Positions 24,201 to 29,749 of a stretch of 30,007 nucleotides of DNA are shown here, one piece after another. Each line of letters begins with the position of its first letter. Positions within the stretch are counted from its first letter, which is position 1. The position numbers and the translations under genes are program-made. The DNA is taken from positions 1 to 30,007 of the IMG/VR virus record IMGVR_UViG_3300034198_024649, one strand, 5' to 3'. The stretch is from a virus. The notes under the pieces were generated by a model. The model had not been told where the DNA came from, ran no database searches, and worked only from the letters and a program-made list of their open reading frames with translations.

Positions 24201-26771
24201 AAGTGTAATATTATTGGCACCAACAGAAGTTGTATTACCAGAAACATATAAATTTCCTGTTACATAAATGTCTTGACCAACAAGAATTGTTCCTGTTACT
24301 GTACCACCAGTCAATGGCAATGCATTATTAGCTTTATTGAAAGCACCGGCAGCATAAGAATCTACTGCTGTAATTTTGGTGTTTTGACTTAAATTGACAC
24401 CTTCAATAATATCTAATCTAGTATTTTGAGATACATTAACACCTTGTAGTGCTATAGTATTTGCTGATGCAGTATTGGCTTTTGCAAATGCAGGTTCAAT
24501 AACTGAATCTGCCGTTACATTTTCCCAACGAGTATTGGCTGCATTATATTTGATTAAGTTATTATTAGTTACACTTGTAATGGAAACATCATTTAATTGT
24601 GATAATGATGATCTGTAACTTGGTCTAACCATAATATGGCCATCACCACCTGCTTTTTTGGTTACCGAAGCAACCATAATATTGAAATCTGGTGCTTGTG
24701 GTTCTGTTGTGGTTAATCCACCAACAACGAATGGATTAGCATAAAGAATATCACCAACATTAAATGCATTGGTGTTAATGTTATGAACTTTACCAAATGT
24801 GGTAATATAACCTTTACCATTATTAGCAATATCTTGAGTAGCGACACCAATAAAATATTCAGGTTTATACCCAACAGACGACATATCATTTGGTGCCGCC
24901 AAGATATTTTCACCAGCAGCACCCGTAAACATAACTGCTTGACCATCGGTGATGGTTGCAGATGCTTTAACTAAAATGTATTGTTCTTGGCCCAACTGTA
25001 ATGTAACGCCATTGGCCATACCCACATCAACTGTAAGGTCTGTTGGATTCCATGCCATTTGTCCTTGTGATACTACAATAGCTGATGCAAGATTTAATTG
25101 AACTGATGCAGCAGTAATACCAAGAGTTGTGGTGTTACCAAGGTTGGTAACATTCTGTAGATTACCACCAAGACTACTTAATGTAATTGTATTTGCTTTA
25201 TTGTATGCTGATTGTGCTGAGTTTGTGGCTGCATTGGCTTGAGCATAAGCACCAGTAGCATATGAATCTACAGCAGTAATTCTAGTGTTTTGTCCTAGGT
25301 CAACACCTTGAATAATAGTAATATCTGAAACGTTAGTATTTGCTTGACTATAAGCACCAGCTGCATACGAATCCACAGCGTTAATTTTGGTATTTTGGCC
25401 AACGTTTACTCCTTGAATTACGGTAATGTCTGAAGCATTGGTGTTGGCTTGATTGTATGAAGATTGTGCAAAAGCATCTACAGCAGTGATTCTGGTATTC
25501 TGTCCAGCATCTACACCTTGAATTACGGTAATCGCACCAGCATTAGTATTGGCTTGACTATAAGCACCAGCAGCATAAGCATCTACTGCTGTAATTTTGG
25601 TATTCTGACCAACATCCACACCTTGAACAATAGTAATATCAGAAGCATTTGTATTGGCTAAATTGTATGCCAAATCAGCATGTGAGTATGCTTCGTTGGC
25701 CAAAGTTCTTGCCACATTATCGGTAGCAGAACCACCTTGTAGTGTGTTGGCAAAATTAAATGCTTGTTGTGCTAATGAAGTACCAGAATTTGCCTGTGAG
25801 TATGCAGAATTGGCATAGTTATTGATAGCAATAATTCTAGTATTTTGAAATGCATCTACGCCTTGTGTTGCTTGAATTTCACTATTGTTTGTATTGGCTA
25901 AAGCATAACCTGAAGCCGCATAAACTCTAACATTTTCAATGGTAGTATTTTGAGAATCATTTACACCTTTAATTGCTGTGATTTGAGAAGCATTGGTGTT
26001 GGCTTGATTATATGCTGAAGTTGCATAAGAATCTACGGCAGAAATATTGGTATTTTGAGTATTCTCAATACCCTTCAAATAGTTTACATTAGCAGCAAGA
26101 GAACTATTAGTTACAATGCCATCAAATGTTGTACCATCATTGGTGATTTCCCATTGCTTGTCCGTTTCAACCCAAAGAATAGAAGTATTAGGTTGATTTC
26201 CACGATTAACTTCAACACCAGAATTTAATGTTGGTGTACCAGTTACATTTGAATTCAATGTAATGGTGTTATCTTCAACGATTAAATTGGTGATATTGGC
26301 GTAAAGAGTTGTACCAGAAACGGTCAGATTACCTGTAACCGTAGTATCACCTGTGATTGTACCACCAGCAGAATTGAATTTAGTATTGGCAGTATTGAAA
26401 GCTGCCTGAGCAAAAGAATCTACAGCAGTAATTCTGGTGTTCTGAGTTGTATTTACACCTTGGATTACAGTAATGTCGGAAGTATTGGTATTGGCTTGAG
26501 CAAAAGAGCTTTGACTATACGATTCGACTGCTGAGATGTGTGTATTCTGAGCCGCATCCACACCTTGTGTGATGACGGTATTAGCCGAAGCCGTATTGGC
26601 TTTATTAAACGAAGCAGTAACATATGGATCGGATGATCCAACGCTGGCTCCATTTTCTAAATTGATTGATTTAACGGTTACGGCACCAAAGGTACCATTA
26701 GCGTTACCATCGAAAACCTGAACACCATTGATGTTCAGGCCATTTTTGACCTGAAAGTTTTTATTGCTCAA
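17943..26771 (-). CDS. Giant coiled-coil tail fibre with C-terminal Peptidase_S74 chaperone (2942 residues)
   Basis: Very long fibre opening SNKNFQVKNGLNING. Most of it is built from units of 35 residues (ANTNASDITVIQGVDxGQNT..ITAVDSYAxxAYxQ) and 14 residues (ANAATNSAQSAYNQ), both multiples of seven, as expected for a trimeric coiled coil; the QNT motif appears about 40 times. Globular beta modules interrupt it: module A at about residues 133-222, 1290-1374 and 1866-1955; module B at about 815-925 and 2527-2640; unique beta domains at about 530-724 and 1623-1720. The last 87 residues (from Ser2856, SDVKFKENVETI ... YGVIAQELQKVLPELV) are a Peptidase_S74 intramolecular chaperone, which trimerises the fibre and then usually cleaves itself off just before that Ser. 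I saw no cysteine in the whole protein. The start is TTG behind GGGGAG; the ATG five bases upstream gives only MNLEQ. Likely the long tail fibre. Confidence 0.9.
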   Translation of the reverse strand: MSNKNFQVKNGLNINGVQVFDGNANGTFGAVTVKSINLENGASVGSSDPYVTASFNKANTASANTVITQGVDAAQNTHISAVESYSQSSFAQANTNTSDITVIQGVNTTQNTRITAVDSFAQAAFNTANTKFNSAGGTITGDTTVTGNLTVSGTTLYANITNLIVEDNTITLNSNVTGTPTLNSGVEVNRGNQPNTSILWVETDKQWEITNDGTTFDGIVTNSSLAANVNYLKGIENTQNTNISAVDSYATSAYNQANTNASQITAIKGVNDSQNTTIENVRVYAASGYALANTNNSEIQATQGVDAFQNTRIIAINNYANSAYSQANSGTSLAQQAFNFANTLQGGSATDNVARTLANEAYSHADLAYNLANTNASDITIVQGVDVGQNTKITAVDAYAAGAYSQANTNAGAITVIQGVDAGQNTRITAVDAFAQSSYNQANTNASDITVIQGVNVGQNTKINAVDSYAAGAYSQANTNVSDITIIQGVDLGQNTRITAVDSYATGAYAQANAATNSAQSAYNKANTITLSSLGGNLQNVTNLGNTTTLGITAASVQLNLASAIVVSQGQMAWNPTDLTVDVGMANGVTLQLGQEQYILVKASATITDGQAVMFTGAAGENILAAPNDMSSVGYKPEYFIGVATQDIANNGKGYITTFGKVHNINTNAFNVGDILYANPFVVGGLTTTEPQAPDFNIMVASVTKKAGGDGHIMVRPSYRSSLSQLNDVSITSVTNNNLIKYNAANTRWENVTADSVIEPAFAKANTASANTIALQGVNVSQNTRLDIIEGVNLSQNTKITAVDSYAAGAFNKANNALPLTGGTVTGTILVGQDIYVTGNLYVSGNTTSVGANNITLSDSLIYLANENPANTVDIGVVGHFVQGTYQHTGVVRNHLNGNWTFFSNVHSEPTTTVDFTESGIIYDPITVGGITTPTATIGGLDFKSVNDTQNTNITAVNTFTQGAYNTANTNATNISIIQGVNATQNTRLDGIDGVNLTQNTNISVIQGVDLTQNTQITAVNNYAAGAYNQANTNTDSITVIQGVNTTQNTQITAVNTFAGSAYTQANAATNSAQAAFNAANSAGSSVQVQAISNHANAAYNTANSAQANTITTQGVDAWQNTRITAIDSYSTGAYGQANTNASEIVAIQGVNTTQNTHINAVENYATSAYNQANTNASEITTIQGVNVTQNTNISLLQGAMNNANTNIDVLFGIDNTQNTNITAVNNFAGGAYTKANAATNSAQAAYNQANTNATAITVIQGVDLGQNTRITAVDSFAQAAYNEANTKFSSSGGSITGDTNITGNLTVTGTTFYANTVNMIVEDNIITLNSNVTGSPTQDAGIEVNRGVLSNTKLLWNETTHFWEFTNDGTTYQKIAGLDKANSSYDQANAANQLAQSAYNQANTNAGAITVIQGVDAGQNTRITAVDAFAQGSYTQANAATNSAQAAYNQANTNAGNITVIQGVDVGQNTKITSIETYAQSAYGQANTNASEITAIHGVNTTQNTNIGSVNTYAGSAYAQANTNAGNITVIQGVDVGQNTRITAVDALAGSAYAQANATNTYATSAYGQANAATSSASAAYARANTSYTQANAATVSAQAAYTQANAATSSAQAAYNRANTSNLTISMINGSNAVSNSVVEVNTIRFDSDAGFDVTDLGSGVVKVGMNSTFKYWEINGVQTLTASGLDTVNFIGQNGISITGNGNSLPQTITFDASVPVNLAQAAFNKANTNASDITIIQGVDAGQNTRMNAIEAYSGSAYNQANLTNTYAASAYAQANAATNSAQTAYNNANTNASDIIIIQGVNVSQNNKINSIEGTAALGFLKANDAYFLADAGFLHANSAYGQANAATNSAQAAYNTANSKFSSSGGSITGDTNITGNLTVTGTTFYANTINVNIEDNIVTLNSNVTGSPTLNSGIEINRGSSANTKLLWNETDKYWEFTNDGTNYQKIAGLDSANSSYAQANAANQLAQSAYNQANTTNSYANAATNSAQSAYNQANTNAGNITVIEGVNTTQNTRITAVDSYATGAYAQANAATNSAQSAYNKANTTASDITIIQGVDLGQNTRITAVDSYATSAYTQANAATNSAQSAYGQANSAFTLAHDADDLAHAAYNQANTNASNITIIQGVNDAQNTRITAVDTFASSAFNKANTNASDITIIQGVDLGQNTHINAVESYSQSAYAQANATNNYATSAYAQANAATNSAQSAYAQANTNASAITVIQGVNDTQNTNITAVNNYAAGAYGLANTNASDITIIQNVNTTQNTRIAAVDSYATSAYGQANATNSYATSAYGQANTNASAITIIQGVDAGQNNRMSIIEGVNDTQNTNITATNNFAQGAYNQANATNSYSVSAYGLANTNSSAITIIQGVDLEQNTRITAIDSYAASAYGKANAATDSAQSAYNQANTTNSNLNSNITYVQGINDAQNTNITAVNNYSSGAYGLANTNAGVITVIQGVNLGQNTYISAVNSYATSAYGQANAATNSAQTAHNNANTNATNISSVDNYASGAYNKANNALPLTGGSISGSISVSNDMTVSGNLTVLGNTTSISVSALEVTDPFIILGLGNYISDAVDIGFAGHYNDGANAHTGLIRDPILKEYIFFKGYTPEVGANNLINIAHPSFAYANAYASYFKGNVSGASTVTVNGVELYTYSTAAYAQANATNTYATSGYAQANAATNSAQAAYNSANTNASDITIIQGVDAGQNTRITAVDSYATSAYGQANAATNSAQSAYNKANTAASDITIIQGVDLGQNTRITATNNFAAGAYAQANAATNSAQAAYNQANTAVSISITNDATNDVTLYPLMSLSTSGTLSLANTSSSKLTYNPSTGTLTTVDLNTTSDVKFKENVETIQSPLDIINTINGVSFNWKDSGNKSYGVIAQELQKVLPELVTQGDKGLSVSYLPLIAILLEAVKEQQKQIDKLKKQ
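18860..19195 (-). repeat. Beta module B, copy 2
   Basis: Encodes LPLTGGSISGSISVSND..TVSGNLTVLGNTTS..., then 'AVDIGFAGHYNDGANAHTGLIRDP'. Homologous to the copy at about 24000-24330 in the same gene. Confidence 0.75.
20905..21175 (-). repeat. Beta module A, copy 3 of the giant fibre
   Basis: Encodes GGSITGDTNITGNLTVTGTT, then 'IEDNIVTLNSNVTGSPTLNSG', 'NRG', 'LLWNETDKYWEFTNDGT'. Very close in sequence to the copy at 22650-22905. Confidence 0.85.
22650..22905 (-). repeat. Beta module A, copy 2 of the giant fibre
   Basis: Same module (GGSITGDTNITGNLTVTGTT ... LLWNETTHFWEFTNDGT), flanked downstream by the same IAGLD.ANSSY.QANAANQLAQ coiled coil as copy 3, so a block larger than the module was duplicated. 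Confidence 0.85.
24000..24330 (-). repeat. Beta module B, copy 1
   Basis: Encodes LPLTGGTVTGTILVGQD..YVTGNLYVSGNTTS, then 'TVDIGVVGHFVQGTYQHTGVVRN'. Pairs with copy 2 at about 18860-19195. Confidence 0.75.
24600..25185 (-). other. Globular beta domain inside the giant fibre
   Basis: Residues about 530-724 break the coiled coil with a single-copy globular segment: 'VDVGMANGVTLQLGQEQYILVKASATITDGQAVMFTGAAGE', 'YFIGVATQDIANNGKGYITTFGKV', 'GDILYANPFVVGGLTTTEP', ending 'SLSQLNDV'. The layout looks like a beta-barrel domain often carried on phage fibres. It may be a mid-shaft knob; binding activity is unknown. Confidence 0.65.
26110..26378 (-). repeat. Beta module A, copy 1 of the giant fibre
   Basis: Encodes GGTITGDTTVTGNLTVSGTT ... 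ILWVETDKQWEITNDGTTF. The N-terminal-most of the three copies in this gene; a fourth lies in the 554-residue fibre. Confidence 0.85.
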
Positions 26772-26785
26772 GGTTCATTCTCCCC
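26769..26785 (-). promoter_or_regulatory. Ribosome binding site and TTG start of the giant fibre
   Basis: The minus strand reads GGGGAGAATGAACCTTG, with TTG as the start. The embedded ATG is one base from the purine run and its frame stops after five codons (MNLEQ). The same leader precedes the cysteine-rich fibre at 7545-7561. Confidence 0.7.
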
Positions 26786-26812
26786 TTGGATTAGATTGTT
26801 TTTATTATTACT

Positions 26813-26820
26813 TATTTATC
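26813..26820 (-). promoter_or_regulatory. Candidate late promoter (GATAAATA) before the giant fibre
   Basis: Minus-strand GATAAATA in the 60-nt gap between the 554- and 2942-residue fibre genes, about 40 nt before the TTG start, the same spacing as at the cysteine-rich fibre. Confidence 0.5.
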
Positions 26821-26831
26821 ACTAATCATTA

Positions 26832-28496
26832 TTATGGTATTGAATTTTTGTGACTTCCAGTGACCAGGGAGTTTCTTTCGAATATAATTTCAACAGTATC
26901 AATAAATGGCGAAAAGTATAGGTTTACCATGCCTGAACCAACAGATGATGTGAATGTTCCCAAAGGAATGCTGGTATACATTTCACCATATTGTGTGACA
27001 TAGGTATTGGAACCATCTTGCATAATTCTCATTTCAACAACGTGTACACCGTTATCAGAACTCATCTGTAATTCATACTTAGAACTTCTGTAAACCGTTG
27101 CATCAAAAGAATCAATTAAGGTGCTTGGATCACCAGCAGTTACATTACCAGAAACACTTGAAGAATAGGGTAGTGAAATTGTGGTATTAGATGTTACTGA
27201 ATTAACAATAATATCCTGTGTGTTGGCTTTATTAAAAGCGGCTTGAGCTAAAGTGGTACCAGTATTGGCTTGTCCATAGGCACCAACAGCATAGTTACTG
27301 ACTGCTGTGATATGAGTATTCTGTGCAAGGTCAACGCCTTGAGTATAGATGGTATTGGCAGAAGCAGTATTAGCAGTATCAAAAGCGGCTTGAGTAAATA
27401 CTTGACTAGCTTCTGTATTTGCCTTATCGAAGGCGGCCTGAGCAAGAGTAGTACCAGTATTGGCCTGATTATATGCTGACTGAGCAAACGTATCAACAGC
27501 TGAAATATTGGTATTCTGAGTTAAGTTTACACCATGTATAATAGTAATATTGGAAGCATTAGTATTGGCTAAACCGTAAGCACCAGAAGCATAAGTTTCA
27601 ACGGCAGAAATGTGAGTATTCTGAGAGTTATTAACATTCCCAGCATAGACAGCAAGGTCTGTGGCTGTATTGGCTTTGTTGTAAGCGCCTTGAGCAAAGT
27701 TATTAACATTGGTAACATTATTATTGGTAGTATTGATGCTAGTATTTTGTGAAGTATTAACTCCATTTAAATAACTTACATTAGCCGATAATACAGAATC
27801 AGTAACGATGTTTTCAAATGTGGCACCGTTATTTGTTAATTGCCAAAGGTCTGCCGTTTCATTCCAAAGAATGGATACATTTGATGATGTTCCACGGTTG
27901 ATTTCTAGACCAGCATTGAGTGTTGGTGTACCTGTTACATTAGAATTTAATGTAACAATGTTGTCTTTGATTAAAACATTTTCAGTATTGGCATAAAATG
28001 TTGTACCAACGACTGTTAGGTTACCTGTAACGGTAGTATCTCCGGTGATTGTACCACCAGAAGATGAGAATTTAGTATTAGAAGAATCATAGGCCGCTTG
28101 AGCCAGAATTCTAGCAACATTATCGGTTGCTGCACCACCAACCAAAGTATTAGCAAAGTTGTAAACAGACTGTGCTGAATTTGTTGCTGCATTGGCTTGT
28201 TCAAAAGCAGCATTAGCTTGGTTATAAGCAGCAACTACTGTAGCATTTGAACCTGCTGAATTGGCTGCATTATAAGCTGATTGAGCCAAATCAATTGCTG
28301 AATTGGCTTCATTAAAAACTACATTTAATTCATCAGTTTTAGCAAGATAATGACCACCAGCAGTAACTCCGTCATGTACAACCAATGTGTTTATATTGGT
28401 ATCAACGGTGAGTTCAGCCAAAGCACCAGTAAACGATGCCGTTTGTGCGGTACTACCTCGTCTAATCTGAACTATTGTTGAATTATTTGCTGACAT
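26832..28496 (-). CDS. Tail fibre protein, 554 residues, with QNT coiled coil and fibre-type ends
   Basis: The N-terminus (NSTIVQIRRGSTAQTASFTGALAELTVDTNINTLVVHDG) matches the short beta domain that starts many phage fibres and receptor-binding proteins (like the major tropism determinant N-terminal domain). Coiled-coil QAN repeats follow, then beta module A (about 143-232; GGTITGDTTVTGNLTVVGTT), then four QNT-type coiled-coil units. A C-terminal domain (about 433-554; 'LIDSFDATVYRSSKYELQ', 'NTYVTQYGEM', 'VEIIFERN') is homologous to the C-terminus of the 1720-residue fibre. No cysteine was seen. The ribosome binding site is weak (GGAAAA), and a perfect TATAAATA late promoter motif lies just upstream. 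Confidence 0.87.
   Translation of the reverse strand: MSANNSTIVQIRRGSTAQTASFTGALAELTVDTNINTLVVHDGVTAGGHYLAKTDELNVVFNEANSAIDLAQSAYNAANSAGSNATVVAAYNQANAAFEQANAATNSAQSVYNFANTLVGGAATDNVARILAQAAYDSSNTKFSSSGGTITGDTTVTGNLTVVGTTFYANTENVLIKDNIVTLNSNVTGTPTLNAGLEINRGTSSNVSILWNETADLWQLTNNGATFENIVTDSVLSANVSYLNGVNTSQNTSINTTNNNVTNVNNFAQGAYNKANTATDLAVYAGNVNNSQNTHISAVETYASGAYGLANTNASNITIIHGVNLTQNTNISAVDTFAQSAYNQANTGTTLAQAAFDKANTEASQVFTQAAFDTANTASANTIYTQGVDLAQNTHITAVSNYAVGAYGQANTGTTLAQAAFNKANTQDIIVNSVTSNTTISLPYSSSVSGNVTAGDPSTLIDSFDATVYRSSKYELQMSSDNGVHVVEMRIMQDGSNTYVTQYGEMYTSIPLGTFTSSVGSGMVNLYFSPFIDTVEIIFERNSLVTGSHKNSIP
27800..28070 (-). repeat. Beta module A copy in the 554-residue fibre
   Basis: Encodes GGTITGDTTVTGNLTVVGTT ... 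TLNSNVTGTPTLNAG ... ILWNETADLWQLTNNGATF. Fourth copy of the module found three times in the giant fibre, so modules have moved between the two genes. Confidence 0.85.
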
Positions 28497-28521
28497 ATTT
28501 TTTCCAAAAACTTATTAAGGT

Positions 28522-28529
28522 TATTTATA
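28522..28529 (-). promoter_or_regulatory. Candidate T4-type late promoter (TATAAATA)
   Basis: Minus-strand TATAAATA, the exact T4 late promoter box. It overlaps the stop codon of the 168-residue gene and lies 26 nt before the 554-residue fibre start. Confidence 0.6.
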
Positions 28530-29031
28530 GCGTTCCATAATCAAACTGAACTGCTGAAGGAGTTTGATCCGTCCATCCATAATCAATATATTGAGCACCA
28601 GTTATTATATAAGTGCCTGAACTTCCACCCGTATTGGCTTGTGCATACGCAGCTTGAGCCAATGTGTAAACCGTATTTACAGAATTGGATGAAGCAATTT
28701 GTTGGGAATTAGTAGAATCAACAGAATCACTAATGTTGGCATCAATAATGATTGTTTTTGATGTTGCATTGGCAGAAATTAATATACCATTTGCTGAACC
28801 AAAACTGAGAATATCAGTATTGGATGACGCAAAAATTAAAGTTGAATCAACATTAATGGTCGAAAAAGAGTCAGTTGGAACACCACTAGTAATGTATGTA
28901 ATTACATTAGAAGAATTTTTATAATACAATCTTCCATCGGCATAGTTAATTGCCAACTCACCTAGTGATAGGTTTGAAGGTATATTACCTGATACTCCTG
29001 AACTCTTTAGTCGTATTGCTGTATTTGCCAT
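28525..29031 (-). CDS. Short fibre-type structural protein, 168 residues
   Basis: The N-terminus (TAIRLKSSGVSGNIPSNLSLGELAINYADGRLYYKNSS) is the fibre-start beta motif ('LGELAIN..DG.L.YK') common in phage fibres. It is followed by a Ser/Thr/Asn-rich beta region, a short coiled-coil stretch 'TLAQAAYAQANTGG' related to the repeats of the large fibres, and a C-terminal 'YIDYGWTDQTPSAVQFDYGTL'. Likely a virion appendage subunit or adaptor. It starts three bases after the upstream stop; the GGTGGAAG in the end of that gene may serve as its ribosome binding site. Confidence 0.8.
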   Translation of the reverse strand: MANTAIRLKSSGVSGNIPSNLSLGELAINYADGRLYYKNSSNVITYITSGVPTDSFSTINVDSTLIFASSNTDILSFGSANGILISANATSKTIIIDANISDSVDSTNSQQIASSNSVNTVYTLAQAAYAQANTGGSSGTYIITGAQYIDYGWTDQTPSAVQFDYGTL

Positions 29032-29034
29032 CTA

Positions 29035-29709
29035 TTAAAAACTTCCACCGTCCTGTGCTACTTCTTCAAAAACCATTTTTTTATCTTTGGCTTTTGTTTT
29101 TTTTGTTGTAGTTTTTTTAACTTCAACGGTGTCTGCAGCAGGCGGTGTTTGTAGTTCGTTGATTTTATTATTTAAATCAACAATTTGATTGCTCAAATCT
29201 ACAAGTTTATTATTTAAGTTTTTAATATCATCTTCTTTTTGTTTAACAACTTCTTTAGATTTAATCAATTCATTCTTAAATGTATCAATATGCTGAACTT
29301 GGTGTTTAACTCTATCATATTCCATTTTGATTTGATTCAAAACATTTACCTGATTTTTAAGTTCATTAATAACGGTATCTCTACCTGTTATATTATTTTT
29401 TAATACTTCAATTTCATTTTTTAATTGTATTTCTTTTTGATTAAATTCGTTTTTTAAAGTTGTTTCTTTTGAAGAAATCTCACTTCTTAATGCCGCTTCT
29501 TTTTCCGCTTGAGTCTTTAAACTTTCCTGGGTAATCTGTTCATTTTGTTTTTTAAATTGTTCATTTGATTTTTGAAGCTCTTGTAACACCTCGTTGGTAA
29601 TTTTGGCATTTGCCTGCATCGAGATGTTACGAAGAACTTGTTCATTCAATGTAGAACTCATAATATCTACATAATTTTTTAAATACTTTTCATTCAATTC
29701 ATTACTCAT
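29035..29709 (-). CDS. Long coiled-coil protein with basic tail, 224 residues
   Basis: Almost wholly helical from residue 10 to 190, with many heptads rich in Lys, Glu, Gln and Asn (for example 'ELQKSNEQFKKQNEQITQESLKTQAEKEAALRSEI', 'LNNKLVDLSNQIVDLNNKINELQ'). A Lys/Thr-rich stretch follows (VKKTTTKKTKAKDKK) and the end is MVFEEVAQDGGSF. No cysteine or membrane segment. The same DGGSF ending closes the partial gene upstream. The role is not known; a virion structural or assembly protein is likely from its place between fibre-type genes. A strong AGGAG ribosome binding site sits at 29710-29725. Confidence 0.8.
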   Translation of the reverse strand: MSNELNEKYLKNYVDIMSSTLNEQVLRNISMQANAKITNEVLQELQKSNEQFKKQNEQITQESLKTQAEKEAALRSEISSKETTLKNEFNQKEIQLKNEIEVLKNNITGRDTVINELKNQVNVLNQIKMEYDRVKHQVQHIDTFKNELIKSKEVVKQKEDDIKNLNNKLVDLSNQIVDLNNKINELQTPPAADTVEVKKTTTKKTKAKDKKMVFEEVAQDGGSF

Positions 29710-29749
29710 TTCAATCTCCTATCATTAATTAATTATATAGTTTTACTAA

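Noticed and set aside
26761-26778. ATG start for the giant fibre (MNLEQ)
   Set aside because: Its frame stops after five codons and the ATG is one base from the ribosome binding site; the TTG frame runs for 2942 codons.
1765-28924. Plus-strand ORFs of 60-160 codons (for example 14921-15400, 4654-5010, 28685-28924)
   Set aside because: All lie opposite well-supported minus-strand genes, mostly repetitive ones where repeats keep the opposite frame open. None has convincing family motifs.
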